From assembly GCA_027574665.1 (NCBI GenBank), contig CM050652.1:1964589-2028588 (forward strand): DNA of 64,000 nt, written 5' to 3'. Shown in pieces: positions 48,601-63,600 of the stretch; position 1 is the first letter of the stretch, and each line of letters opens with the position of its first letter. The notes beneath the pieces were generated by a model that searched no databases, was not told where the DNA came from, and saw nothing but the letters and a program-made list of their open reading frames with translations. The translations under genes and the position numbers were made by a program. Source of the DNA: Rhynochetos jubatus. Lineage: Eukaryota > Chordata > Aves > Eurypygiformes > Rhynochetidae.

Positions 48601-51600
48601 CTCTGCTACCAGCCCTCTCAGTGACCTCAGGCAAATTCCTGTTGTCTCAGAGAGGTGGGTTGAATCCCACCCTGCTCAATGGGCTTCTCCATTGGACACA
48701 GCTGTTGGCTGCATTTTGTAGGGCAGACCTGCACCAGAGCCAGACACGAGCACCACCAAAGTGGGATTTGGTCCAGAGCTTTGCACCATCCCCTTCTCCA
48801 TTTCTTGGCAATGCACAGTGTGTAAAGAAGCAAAGGTTTTTGAGGACCACTCAGGGCCACCAATGCTGTCACTGTTGTGGCAGCTGTGCAGAGGCAGCAG
48901 CAAGGAGGAGGATGGCCAAGTTGCCCCCATGGTTGGCGGTCCCTTCTGGAGGTGGCTATGGTCCTGATGGCCTTCTGTACTGCCATGTAGTCCGGGTCAA
49001 ATATCTCCAATGGGTTGGACTCCCAACGGCAAGTCCCGTGGATGGACTGTCTGTCTCTTCTTGCCCAGCAAGTTGTGGCTCTCAGGTGAGCGATCCCTGT
49101 CCACTGTTGTGGATGAAATAACAGATGAGCTGCAACAGCTTGGGAAGTCCAGTGGTGGGGTGAGGAACTTCTGCTGAAGCAGGGGATGACCTGCCCCTCT
49201 GATGGGCTTCATTTCACTGAAATCTGGTTGCTGTATAGACAGATTCCGGTGGAATGAAGGGCACCAGGAAGGCCCTGACGGTGCTGCATCTCCATGCCAA
49301 GGCGTGCCAGGGCGAAGGAGCCACGCTATGGGGGTGCACTAGCTGAACTGGGTACTTCTGAGGCATAACCCATACATGTCACCTGGGTCAGTCCTTGCCT
49401 TTGCAAGGATCTGGATCTTGTGCCGATCAGGACATCTCTCTGTACCTGCTGATGCTGCCATCTGCGGCAATTTCCTCTCCATTAAGCAAAGGAGTTGGTC
49501 TCACCTCTAAAAATCTCTAGATGTGTGTAGTATCAGAAATCCTTTATCCTTCCATCACTTTCTGATGTGATCTTCAACTTGCAGGGGGAAAAGAAAGGAA
49601 GGAAACACCCCTAAACATTTTAGAAATTTATCCCATCTGGCTCCTGAACATCTTCCTGCCTAAATATTGTGTATCTGCTTAATCAAGCTGTAGGACTAGA
49701 GCATCGCTGTGACCACAAGTTTAATGAGCCCAGTTTAGAAACTCTGGTTTGAAAACTCAATATTTTGGGGGAGTCAAAAGAGACCTGGATGGGTGCTCTT
49801 CCCCCCTGGCCAACCCAACACGAAGATGCCTTCATTGGGACATACCTTTGGGCCTGGAGGACCTCTTTCACCCTTCAGGCCATCCATTCCGCGATCCCCC
49901 TGTAAGCCAGCAGCAACAGGTTAGTTCTTCATCCCCTCTAAAATGCCCAGTGGAGATGCTCATTTCATCATGCATTTTGGTATTTCCAACACACTGCCCC
50001 CAGACTAACAACCTTTTCCACATGGACCAACCAGCCTTTTCTTGTACTTCTCTCATGGATTCACATAATTAAGTTAAATTTGGAGCAACTCTGCTCTTCA
50101 CCTGAAACATGCTTCTTAAATAATCACGTATTCAGCTTCAACATGCATCTTCTCCAGGAAGGAGGAGATCTTACCTTGTCACCTTTCAGAGTGATGGTGT
50201 TCTCAAGAGAAGACATCTGCAAAAAATGAAAGAAGCCACAAAGGGAATGATGATGTCTTTGATACAAGCTCTTGCTTCTATGTGTCTTTTATCCCTGTTA
50301 GCCCTTTTCCATGGGCACAGAATCAGCTGCTTTCTCCGACATCAGCCAGCAACCTAAACCTGCTACGTTTGGAATCAAACCAACAGGAGCCAGTGCAGCA
50401 TCTCTCCTCTCACAGGAAACAGATTCAGGATGGCTGTGATGTTGCTGTCAATATCTACATTTTCAATGAAGTCCCTCTCAAAGGGAACTGGGGTTGCACA
50501 GACAACACTCGCCTACTGCTCAGGACATTGCTTGGGTCCATCGCTGACATGGGAATTTAGTGGGATATTTGAGTAGCTGGTTGGGTAACTGCATGAGTGA
50601 GAACACGCCTTTTGAACCCTAAGACCTGTTTGAGTGATGGAGTGAGACGGTTATGCATTAGCAAAGGAGGATCTTGCAATACTCTGGGGCAATAAGGCTT
50701 TTCCCAGTTTTGAAGGGAACAGGGTGTGCTTGATATCCCCATGTCCCACTCCCAAATACACAAGAGTCCAGTAGTACAGAACACACAAGAGACAAGTGAA
50801 CGGGAGCCCTGGTATAAAACAACATCTGAAAATGAGGCTGGAACCACAAAATGGGGTAGTTTCAAAGGGCACATTGGTAGGGTTGGGAGCAGAGAGCTGC
50901 GATATATGGAGAGAAGCATCCATCACTAGAAGGCAATGACTCCTTTGCTCCTGGCTTGTCCTGAGTTCTGAAGTTGGCAGAAACCACTGTTTCATACAGG
51001 AATAATACTGCTGAAAGTGGTTGGTAGCATTCTGACCACCTTGATGCAGCCTCTTACTCAGATCCTGCCAATGCCTCATCCCTAGGGATGGAGGATAAAA
51101 CAGCACAGCTCTTCCAAGGGGCTGTGTCTCCCAGTCCTAAGGCAGTGGTTTGGTTTTGCACTGGGGTGGCTTTACCTCCACGGAAGCCAATGGTGTGAAA
51201 AAATACCTCCTTGCACATTCATCTACTGAAACTCCTTCCTGATCATCTAAATGACATTTCAAAATCTCTTCCAGCCTTATTTTTGATGAACCTAGATCAA
51301 ATCGCTCGCTTTTCATCTGGCCCAACTTGATGTTAGGCCTCTTACCCAAAGGAAAACTCCATGCAAAGGCACAGGAGAGTCCTGACCATGAGTCACCCCA
51401 CGTGCGTAAGCACCTGCCCTAGCACGCATCCATTTGTCTGTCTTGATTATAGGAGCCCAGATACCTTGATTACACAACAGGTAGTGATCAAAGGTATCAG
51501 ATGGGTTCATAGGTAGCTTTTAGTCTCTTCTGTGGCACAGTCGTCTTGAATCATCAATAACAAGCTAATTGGCATGCGATTCATGCATATATCTGGAACT

Positions 51601-54600
51601 GGTTGCACCGTTTTGCACCTTTGATAAGACTAGGAGGGAAACCCACTCTACAACACACACTGTTGCAAGCAATAAGTTTTGGCAATGTGTCTTCTGTGGT
51701 ACTCAGGATTCATAACAAATCCAAATATATCTCTTCCTCCAAAAAATGTGTAACACAGCAGAATGAGGCATTACTCACAATGTTTCCAGGAGTCCCAGGC
51801 AGCCCAGGCTCACCCTATGAAGATAAAACACACCATTCCCCAACCCCACAAAAAAATAGTGAGTGGTGCAATGCAACATTTTAGTCCCCAAACAGACTCT
51901 CTCTCATGCAAGGTTATAAAGGGAAATGTGCAAACCTACAGATTCACCCTTGTCTCCCTTCTCTCCAGTGATTCCCTAGGAGGTGGAAAGAGAGGCAGGT
52001 TGAGAACAAGACATGGTAGGGGGTCTCAGCAGTCTCCTCTCTTCTTGCCAGCTCAGCATCCAATGGACTAACAAGCCCATGTTCGAGCAGCTGAGCTAAT
52101 GAAGTATGGATTTCAACATCTCTCCTGTGGAGGAGTTCTCTGATATTTAATGAGGGGTGAGATTATTAGCCTCTTCCTCAGTGGGTAGGCTCATTAGGGA
52201 CTTCCCCTAGTCAGCTGCTCAGTTTCACAAAGTTTGTAGAAACACCGTGTCTTTGAGACCTCTGACAATGCAGCTGATCTTAGCCAGCGCTTTCCAAAGC
52301 TACTAGAGGGAGATCAGACAGGGCGTTAAGTGCATCATTTTCCATCATTCCTCAGCAGACTGAGACAGTGTTAAGCATTTCATTTCCAGCAGTGTGGGGC
52401 TGGGAAAGTCTTCCACACTCAGAACCCCCCAGTGCAGAGTCTTGTTAATCCTGTGCTCTAGCTAATCTAACAAGAAAGGAGAAACAGCCTTAATCCTCCC
52501 TTTGAAGAGGAGACCCCCTCCCCAGGAGAGAGGGATGGAGCTTTCTATGCCTCACAGACTGTAAGGCAGAAAAAAAATATGGTTGTGCCTTTGATTGGCA
52601 TTGCACTATGTCTCTTTCAACTGCTGCTTTAGGGATTGCCTTACATCCTTTCCAGGTTGTCCTGTATCGCCTTTTATCCCCTGCTCTCCAGGCCGTCCTG
52701 GGAGTCCAGGCGGCCCCTGCAAGAAATTATTTGGAGATGCAATCAGAAACAGAGCACATCCAGCAGCTCAAAAAATAAAAAAAGATTACGACCCTATGAT
52801 TTTTCACCCAGGAAAGAAATATTTCTCATAGAGGTTTCTAAGCGGGGACACTTGTTGGGGTGGAGAAGGAAGTCCTCTCCTCCTGCACAGACCAGGCATG
52901 CCTGGGCAGCAGCAGAGCAACCTTCCCCTCATGCCCCACAACTCACCTGGGCAGAAAATTATAATAATAGCAGTTATTACCCTGATTCCTCTCTCTCCTG
53001 GTTCTCCAGGGACACCAGCTTCTCCCTAAAAGAGAGTAGGAGCTTTTAAAGGCTTGCTTCCATCAGGTTGAGCCTTCATTAATGATACTAATTTTACTGC
53101 ACTTACACCTGGAGGAAACAGTTTAAAGGAAGATAATCAACTCCACCTACCATTCCAGTGGCTCTAGCGGAGGTAAGATCTCTTTGGCACGGCATAACAC
53201 TTGGGAAGCCAGTACAAAGACATCCTTATGGTCATCTGAGATGTCTTAAATTAGGGATGGTATTTTAGAACAGTCCCATAAATGAAGTAAATGGGACAGA
53301 AGGGGTGTGGTGACAGTATTCATATTTAGGAGAAAAATAAGGTTATTTCCACCAAACCCCACTATTATTTGTGGCAATCTGTTTTCTGCATCTGCTGCAG
53401 AGCATGAAGAATGATCTCTCAAAGAAACCACAATTTAGTTGTTTTCTGGCCTTTCTTTTTCAGTCTCTATCTTTGGAAGATGAAACCAAAGCTAAAATAA
53501 GAGAAAGGAAAGCCAAGGGCAAGATGAAGATAATTCTTTGTAGTCTTGTTTAACACAAGGACAAGTCATCAGGAAATAAAATGAGCCAGGCTCAGCTTCA
53601 AAACAAATCAAAGGGGGTGTTTTTCCAGCTGCTACTTAACTTACATGTGCAATGCCTTGCCCAGTGATTAAAGGGGTGTTTAAGTGTGGGGTGACTAAAT
53701 TCGTGGCAGCAAAATCTACCAAGAGCTATCAAACTCCTAAGACATCACCTCTCACACAGGACATCCTGCTTTTTGCATTGGTCCCAGAACCTCCAGGCAA
53801 GCTGGTCACTCTTGGAGCAATCTTGGAGGTGAGGTGCTGGGATGGACAGACCTTCACCCTAACTCAGTGCAGCCCTTCTCCTGCACTGCGGTGCCCAGAC
53901 CTCCAGCAGTGAGTGAGCCTGCTGTGTTGGGTACCCCGCTGATGACCTTGGTCCCAGAGGTGCCCTTCTCCCTACAATGCAGCACAGAAGTGCTACGTTA
54001 CATTCCCACCCATGACCAAGTTTTTTACTCTGATTTCCTACTTGAGTTAAGAGCTCTTATTCCAAAACCATCGGTGACTCTGAAGTCACGGGTGTTGGGC
54101 AGCAGTGCCTTGGGATCAGAAACACAGCTGCTTCTTTTTTTTTTCCAAGCCTTCCCCTGGTGATCCTATTCCACATGATGTTCAGGGATCAACGCAGCTC
54201 TTTGAACTGAAGAAAGATCTTCACTGACTGTGGTTAGGAGAGTCTTTCCAGAAGCCAGTTATGATACTTTTGTGAGGGGCCACCTTGTTTGCACGAGGGA
54301 ACTACTACTCCCTAAAACCAAAACTAAGCCCTTCTAGACTGTTGTAGCTGCACACTGTGCTAGTTCCCTGCACAACAGAACAATGTGACTCAAGGACCAA
54401 AAAACATGATGTTGAATAAGAAGAAATGCTGTGCCCAGGCACTGTAACACAAACACCATGGTGCCACATACCACGGACCAAGGGTAAAGAGACTCTACCC
54501 TGAAACGTAGCCTAAAGCACGCCCTAATGGCAATCTGCAAAGGATCTACCTCCTCACTTGTAATGAAAGAGCAGACAGAGCAAATGAGACATTAGATCCC

Positions 54601-57600
54601 TTGATGAGCAAACCATCCTGCTTAATTAAAGGTAGTTTTTCCAGTCTTGTCTGTTGACCACTGTCATGCTGAGACCTGATTCTTCCCCAGCCAGGCCTGT
54701 ATAACATGCATGTTGCTGACTGGTCACATCTTGTCACTTGTTCCTACTTGCTATTGCAAGGGCATAACCTGTGGTTGTTAGCGTGGTGCAGAGTGGCGTA
54801 CCAAGGGGTTCAGCATGACCATCTGACTGGATTGTTAGCTTCTACTTACATCTTTACCTCTTAGTCCGGTCTCGCCTGGTTTCCCAGATAATCCCGGTTC
54901 ACCTTTCTCTCCCTTCAGACCTATATCCCCCTAAAGAAAATGAGACTGTTACATTTCTCTTCTGGATTCCATCGTCCTCACACTTTAGACACTGTGGGGC
55001 AGATTCAGACAGCATGCCAGGCCCCATGGTAAAGCAATTGCTTCCACACTCCTGGTTTAAGCTTGGGCTCAGGGTGCCTACCCCGTGCTTATAGTATTTG
55101 CTTAGCAGGCTAGGTTGGAAAGCATTTATCTCTAACGCAGTCCATCCAGACTCCACAAACAGCCTTGGAAGACACTGCAGGACCAGACTCTTCCAAGGTT
55201 TTCCACCTCCACGAAGCTTTGCAGTTCAAACGAGGTGACCTGTTAGAGGAGACCTAGGAGATGGGTCTGGACTTGAGAGAGTGGTGCAGACACAGGGTGA
55301 GTTCCCTCTCCATACTTTAACTTCTATTCCCATGTAAAATCAGTTGAGCTCTCATCGATGGATACTTATGCATCTACTCTGCTTAAGGATTTTACAACAG
55401 AGACTTTTCTCATCCCTCAACCATGTCACCATGCCTTCTCCCAACCCAAAATAACTCTTGCTGCATTCTCTACTTTGCAACTGCATTAACACAACTTGTT
55501 AACACATCCTGTCTTGGATTCATCTAATTTATCTCTTTTGACATCCGATTTCTCCATGCCCATGAAGCTGATCCAACCTAAATATTCCATTCACTGGATT
55601 ATGTATCATGCTGTAACATTTCCCAAATCCATATGCTCCTTCATCCAAGCTCAGGGAGCAACAGTGTAAACAGCAAGACAAATTCACTGATCATTTGGGA
55701 AGTTTTCCAGACCTCTCTTGACCAGTTTTGAAACTTTACTAGGAGGAATCCTACAAGCCAGGATTTGCAGACTTTTAAAGGCCTATTAAAGAGTCAAGAT
55801 CATCTTTTCATTGTTTTTCTATGCAGGGCTCTGCGTGTCATATGGAGACTCCAGCAAAGCAAGATTTGTTTGGATTTTTCAGCTTTTGAACACTCCCCAC
55901 ATTTTGACACTAGCCCCATGGCAAAGACAAAACCCCAGTGACGCAAGTTGCTTTGGGTGACACTGGCATCACTCATGAGATGATGGTTTATGTGGTGCAA
56001 TCACTGCATAGACTCACCTTCTGACCTCGTTTGCCAGACAAACCTACGTTTCCCTGCAGGAATACAGACCGTTAGTCACAAGAAACGAATGATACAGGTA
56101 CAATAATTTCAGGTGAGGGTCCTCTGTTGTATCTAAAGGGTTTAAACATCAGGCTCAATGCTGCAAAGCTGCTCTTTGATTGCAGGTATTATAACAGCTG
56201 AAATAGCGTAGTAAAATGCAGAGAAGGAGAAAACAGATGTTGTCCTAAGAGGGGCTGCAGTAAGCACACACTGTCTAAAAGCATCTGTCTTCCCCACTTT
56301 GCAACCACTAGTGATTTGATAACTATCTTTGATAGAGGGCTGGGAACCTCAAAGATGTCCTTTTTTGCAAGTTATTGCTGTTTTAAAATGAAAGAGGCTA
56401 TCAATATCCCCATAGGAGAGAATTCCAAGGCATTAACCCAACCCTTAACAGACATCAGTGAACTCACGTGGGAGCCACCAGAAGCTTGTACCTTGGAACA
56501 GTCAGGAAGATAAAGGTCAAGTTCACCTTCAGCACACAAAGCCATTGGGAATGGGGCTTCCTTGGCTTTGCTGTTCACAGAATTACCAATTGAGCATTGA
56601 CCGTATGTGTTTTCTTCCAAGTAATCCTCTCTCCATTTTGGAGGACAACCACCCCAACACCTTAGCACTGTCTTCCACAGTCAGATGCAAACCACCCCAT
56701 CGCACAAGACCGCCATGGGATCACCAAGCACAGGGTGACAGCCCAGTTCCTGGTCACCATCCCAGTACTAATTTCCCAATGACAGGCTTCAGGGTCGAAG
56801 GCCAGAAAATTCATGTGTATGGAGGTGACAGATTGTCTTTGAACCTTCTGATTTGCCTTCTTAGCCCACCCCTTTCCAGAACCAGTGTGTTGCCCCACTC
56901 ACCCTGTCACCTGGGTCTCCCTTCAGCCCGGGTTGACCAGGAATGCCAAAACCTGGGCTTCCCTGCAAAAATTAAGGATGGTGTGTGTCTCAGTGCAATG
57001 TTTGGAAAGCTTTTCCTCCTTTCACCTCTACATATGCCAGAGAGACAGCTAGGACTAAACCCTGAGCTGGTGCCATCTCTCAGCTTGTCCTTATGGCTGC
57101 CACATGGTCCTCTCCCCTGCTAACCACGCTCCTTGCCACCTTCAAGAGATGCAGTTGTGGAGAGCCAACTTTCAGTAGAGCACTATTTGGGGAACCCAGC
57201 ATATGCCTCAGTTTCCCCATCCCAATCTTGCAGATCTTGGCTGCAATTCTTCCACTGACATGCACAGGCTGTGGTGGCATCACCTTGCTCCACTCAATAG
57301 CTCACTCTTGGGATCATGTCCTGTGCCATGCTCACAGTTAGCGGTCTTCACTACCCTCTTGCACCCCCTCAAGGGTTAGCCTGCTCCCCGTCCTTGCTAT
57401 AACTGCTGGCAGTTAGTTGCCGGTGCTGTGTTTGGTGCTAAGCAAGAGGCAGAGGAGACACAGTGTCTTCCCAGAGCAGCTTCCAAGCTCAGGACACAAA
57501 TCTCCACATCTGAAGCTAGCAGGAAAGAACAGAGCAGATCCCAGGCACTTTCGTCTTCCATGGGCAGCTGGGTGAGCTGAGCATTGGTAACTGCATCTCT

Positions 57601-60600
57601 CTCTCACTTCCTTTCAAACTGGTTTTGACTTCTCCATGTGACAAGCCTCCCCTTGGCCTTCAGCACATGGGAGCTCCTTGTTAGCATGACTTGGGAAGGA
57701 ATTCCATCTGCCGCAGAGTTCCCTTTGTGGACACTAACAAAATAAACCCTTCTACCCATAAAGGATGCACCGAGAAAAGCAAGTGCATTACCTTCTCTCC
57801 TTTGTCTCCTTGTATTCCTTTATCTCCTTGTGGTCCCAGGGGCCCCGTTGGTCCAATATCTCCCTGTGAATAAAAGACATTCCCAAAGTTAATAATATCA
57901 TGCAGGAAGCCAAGCCCTGTTCACGTGGCTCCCTAGAGCTGCATTTTGCACTTCTAATAGACTCTGAAAACCATTCCCTTGCCAAACCCACCCACACATC
58001 CATCTTTGGGTTCACACTGAAGCTTTTTCTGCAGCACCTGGGCTTCTGCCATACAAAACCCATCACAGCAGTTACACCCTCTCCAGCCATGCAAGCGTTA
58101 TACTGTAAAGCACAATGCGTGCATTTATAGTGGTATAAGCAGGATAAAAATCACTCCCAAGCCACTACCTAAAGGCAGCCAGCCTGAAAGTAGACAGATA
58201 TTTTTGCTAACCGAGGTTAAGCAGTCTGGACAAGAAGACCAGTGAAGGGAGGTGGAAGCCCAGGGAGTAGGACAAAGCTAATTCTCGCTAAGGGGTGAGG
58301 AAGGTATGAAGCACATCCCTAAAGATGTGGGGAAATCTGCATCCATGGAGATGCGCAGCACACAAGGTGCTGAGCAACCTGACCTAGCTTTGAAGTTGGC
58401 CCTGTTTTGAGCAGGAGGTGGAACCAGAGACCTCCAGAAGTGCCTTCCAGCCTTGGCTGTGCTTTGATTTTATGTCCATTCCTCCCTTGGCTAGGAAATA
58501 GCTTCTGAGAGTGGGCCTGATCTGCACTTCAGTGATCTCTCCCTTCTAAAACTACCACATGAAAATCCCAAATTTCCCCACAGACTACGGCTAGAAAGAG
58601 AATGACAGGTATAAAATGTTAATAAAAGCAAAAGAAATATCAGCAGGACAAGACTATTACTACTTTTTCAGCCTCTCCTCTCCAGTTAATCACAAGGGAG
58701 ATATGATTCAGATGGTGAAACGTGGTACAGCCTTCACTTTGATGTGAAGATCCCATCTAAGTTACAAGCAGTGCTAATTAATGGACTTACTCTGATGCCT
58801 TTCTTGCCTGGAGGTCCCAAAACCTGAGGATAAAAAGAAATCACAGAAATGCACTCTTATTTGGGAAAAAGGATCTCCCTTTCCAGGGAGGGTCTAGTCA
58901 TGTTACCTTTTCCAAAGCAAGAGAATCTTAGCCTTGTTATAGGATAGGAAACCCATGGCCTGCACTGATGGCTAGAAAGGGTTATAAGCCAGAAAAGAAT
59001 ACAAGCCAAATACCAAACCCAGTGAAGCTTGTGAAGAATCCCACCAACTCCAGTAGGTTTTGGCTCTGAATGAACATGCAAGGTGTTATCAGCAAATAGC
59101 TGCTGTAGCCTTCGCTAACACGCACCCAGGACCGACCTTCAGACAGCAAAGTCCCTGCTCATTCAAACATCCTCCAGGTCACATCAGGCTGTCTTCGAGG
59201 TGGGTCTCAGTCCTTAATTCAATCTCCAACTGCTCCCACAGCCCTTTCAGCAATGCCATGGGGCATGCAGAGGTGGCCACCATCAAGGTTTCTCCTTAAA
59301 GCTGCCCTAGCATTTGCAGGGACATGGGTAGCAGTGCCTATTCAGCAGGGACTGGAGCAGCCCCATTGTGACTGAGCAGGGGGACAGGCCTGGAGCACAG
59401 GGCTTCAGTACTGGGGAGGCTTTATCCTTATGTTTCCTGCAGAGCAGTGAAGCTTTTTTGAGGAGACAGTGGACAACTGTGATGCAGGGCTGGGAATACA
59501 AGAAGTGGAGCAAGGTAACAGAAGATATATTTTGCTGGAGGGTCAGGGAAAAGGTCCATTAGTTCTTCCTGCAGTTCAGTGGGACACATCTCTCTCGGTC
59601 CTTGGCCTACTGGCACTGCTGGTGGTGATGCTGCATAGCTATGGCACAAGAAGTGCTGTAATCCACTCATAGTTACCCCCACAGCTGGAGCACCTGGAAA
59701 TCCTGGGTTCCCCTACAAGGCAAAAGGACATTAAATGAACAAACCGAGGCAATGAAAAATCTCTGGTAATTGCTTTCCCCCATCTGTTCCTCAAAACAGC
59801 TCAAAACTCTTCTCAGAAGCACAAGAGCAAAACACAGAGGAGACCCTGATCTCGAGTCCATCCCTGCTGGCTTCATCTCTGTGTAAGCCCCACATAAACA
59901 CACTCAACTGCACTTGTAAGAGCTGCACACATGGAACAAACTGGGGAAAGGTGGGATACTTTCACCCGAGCTAGGCAAACATGTTTTTTTCTTACTGTTT
60001 GACTTACTTGGTCTCCCTTCTGCCCTGGAGGTCCTGGGAGTCCCTGTAAGACATCAAAAGAGAATTTCCACTGGACTGAAAAGAGATTCAGCACTTTTGG
60101 TCCCTGCTGTAGTGAGAAGCTCCCTCTCAACGGGATGGAGCTTCTCTTCAGCCCAATTTTTCAGTAACGACAACTCTGCCAAACAGCTATAAGGGCTCTT
60201 GGGTGAGAGATGGGAATCCCCACGCCTATATCTAGCACCCCTGGTTGCCATCTGTCAGGAGACCACGTGTAAGCTATCATCCCAGGTAAATCTATCAAAG
60301 ACGGTCCTTTGCAAGCAGGAAAAAGTATGGAGACAGCCATGAGATGCATTGGAGCTACCAGATGAGGTCAGTACTTTGTCTAACCCAGCCCCAGGACTCT
60401 GCTCAGAGCTGGAAGCTTCAGGTACATGTACCTGCTGAGCTTGCAGGGCCTTTCTACTGCACTGGCTCGAGGAAGACTGACAGCCTATTCCCATTTTTCA
60501 CTACTGTAGCTATTCTGAGGAAAAAATGCTGTCTCTTTTGATCTTTGAGGTTATAATTAAATGCATGTGCAGAACAAGTGCAGCCGGGGGAGCTGTAAAA

Positions 60601-63600
60601 ACAGCAAACCTGAAATACAACTCAATAAAAGCAACCTGTGAATACTCAGTATAGACTGGCAGAGAGTATTCAGAGTTTGTTTGCCAGTGTTTGCTAGCTG
60701 CAGATTGTCCTGGGGATTTACTTTTGGTGCAAGCTCTATCCCATGCACGACAGCATCTTCAGCAGCAGTGAGCTCCTAAACCTTGCAGTTACGTGGCATA
60801 TAGCTACCTGCCCCAGGTACATTTGGCCAGACTGGGAGAAGCCTTTGCAAATTCCCTCCCTCTGGATCTCAAACCAGATACCTCAACTGCTCTGTCCTGA
60901 GCCGAAAACACAGCCAGTGCTTCTTTCCTTCCTACTCTGTGCCCCAGTGCTGGCCAGTCTCACCTTTTCCCCTTTAACACCACCTTGCCCTTTGTTACCC
61001 TGGAAAACAAAAGATGCTTTAGTTAAGACAAGGCTTCACTGGCAGAGCAGGATGAACCTGGAGGCTTGCACGCTGCAGAAGAGCATGCTGAGCATGTTCC
61101 TTCCACTGGAGATTATGGAAGCGGGGGGGGGGAAAGTAAATTAAAAAAAAAAAAGATTTTTTACGTATGTCATATGTACAGTATATAGTATATGTTATAG
61201 ATATAGTCCCTGCGTTTAGATATTGTATACTGCATATTAATTACCTGTACAGTATCTATAATGTATTAAGATATCTTGCATAGTCAAACATATTACTATA
61301 TATACTTAATTTGCATGCATATTATATAGTTACTATATCATTGTAATAATCATCTAGTATATAATACAGTATACATATATTACTATATTGTATTTATGGA
61401 CTACCCTGAGCTTGATCAGACTGTTTCCTCCCAAGGAGCTTGGAAGATGAAGATGAGACAGTCTCTTGGAAAAGTTGGGGGTTTACAGCACAGATCAAGT
61501 GCAGGTCTGGGGTTGCAGGATAGTTCCAGGCTTAGATCTGAGGCTGAGCATAACCAAGAGGAGCAAGGTGAGATATTGGTCCAGGGCCCAATTAATGTGG
61601 CTTTTATATTTATGTATTTTATTTTTATCTTAATCTTTAAAACTTCATTCTGACTTGATTAATTCAGAGGCACACCATCTGCCCAATTGTTTCTTCTGGT
61701 CCTGGTTCACCCTAAATGAAAATGACCCTCCTGCACCTGATGTCAACTCAAATTGCTCATGAGCAACATCAACAGTTACCTCACCAGTGAGCACCCTGCC
61801 AAATTTTGGTCTTACTCCCCGCTGCTTTGCATGGGCAGTCCATGAAACACCCAGCCACAGACCCGTACTGGCGTGGGTCAGGACTGAGCAATTCAAGGAG
61901 ATCTTTGTCCTTGTCAAGAGCAAGACATGAACAGCAAACTGGCCGTTAGCACTTGCGAAGTCTACAGATTTAAGATCCTCTTCTGTTTTATGAAATAAAA
62001 AGCACCACTGCAAAGGGAAGCAAACCACGTTGGTTTAAGATGAATTGAACATTTCCTTGGCTACTATTTTTTCCTTCATTTTCCACCTCTATTTGAGGTA
62101 TGAAAAGAATTTATTTTGGACTCAACATGGACATTTTTTAAGCTTAAAGGATGTGAAATAAATCAGTGACTCGGATCCATTTGGCCACCAGCAGTAACTC
62201 AAAGAATACATCTTGAGTTATCTGGAGATGGGGGCATGAAGAGAAATATACAACCCAATCCTAAGTGGTTGCTCTTCCAAGAGCCGTAACAACCTGGGAC
62301 CATGCTGAGTTGCCTTACATGCCACTTAAACCCATGTCTGGCACTCCCCATAGCAGGAAAAATTCAGATTTCCTGAGTCTCCGGTGTCAAACTTCAACAC
62401 GAGCTCAAGCCAGTTGCTTCAGGAAGAGGTAAACATCCACTCAAACTTGAATTATGAGGCATTTCTCCTGGCTCAGGAGAAAGTCTACTTCATCCTACAG
62501 CAATTATCCCTATACATGCCAAGATCAGGTGATTCCTCCTGCACCTGCAGTTTTCCAGGAATTCTGTCAAATGGAGAAGCTGTGGAGTTGAACTCCCACA
62601 TCTCCATGAGGAGTGAGAGCTGGGAGATAGTCTGCAGGTAAATCTTTCTGCCTGCCTTGACTCCCTTCCTTACCAGTCCTTGCCATGCATCGTCCTTCAC
62701 ATCGTTCATGGCATAGTTGCCAGATTTGGACTGGAGCTACATTTGTCCAGTTCCTTTCTTCTGGCAGCAGCAGGACAACAAAATCATTCCTTCCCATGAC
62801 CCCAGGATCTTAAGCAAGGTGAGATAATTGGTCGAGTCAAGGTTTCCTTTTCCCCCAACAGTTGGAAAAAGATGGGCACTTCCAGAAGGAAACTCAAACT
62901 TCAGGATGGGCAGTATGACTTCTCATGGGGCTAGACTTGCTCCACTGGAAACGTGGGAATGAATCTGGGCCTGGATGGTTCAGAGGAAGGTGTCCAAAAT
63001 GCAGATGTGGGACAATATGTTCCTTACATCTTCCTCCCAAAACACACTCAGCGTGAGGTACTGCGATCTGCAGCATCACACTGGGCACAAAACTGCCATT
63101 TATTATTTTATAAGAATAACGCATCTTGCTATCTTTCCAAGTTTCTGTAGCCCCCTGCAGCAATGACTTCCACAGGTCAGTGACTGCTGTATGTAAAATA
63201 ATTCCTTTATATTGCTTTTGAAGAAGGACTCAACATTCCCAACATTCCCATGACGGTTAGAGCTAGGTGCCGTCTTTGGTACCTGAGCATCAAGCACAGG
63301 AACTCAGGGTTAGCATTTCAGTACCCACCTTTGGTCCTGGTACTCCTGGAGGTCCCATCAACCCCTGAAAAAAACAGAAGAAACAGTGAAAGTTCAGATT
63401 TTAAAACCACCTATCTTCCTTTCTCTGCCCCTTTCCATTTGTAATCACAAATGCACTTTCCAAGGAAAACCCAGAAAAGAGGTATTGGAAGAGACTTTAG
63501 AGACACTGAGCCTTCCAAGGGGTCTTTAACTGCAAATCTCACTGCAAAATTGCCAACTCACCTGCTCTCCTTCTTCCCCCTTTGGGCCAACAGTACCAGG

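Larger units (their letters stand above)
53026..56902. other. Introns around exons 10 and 11
   Basis: Introns of about 1.8, 1.1 and 0.85 kb interrupted only by exons 11 (54,850) and 10 (56,018). No repeat recognised. Confidence 0.45.
56963..59676. other. Introns around exons 7 and 8
   Basis: Contain an old CR1 3' fragment (58,305-58,482). The rest is unique-looking. Confidence 0.45.
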
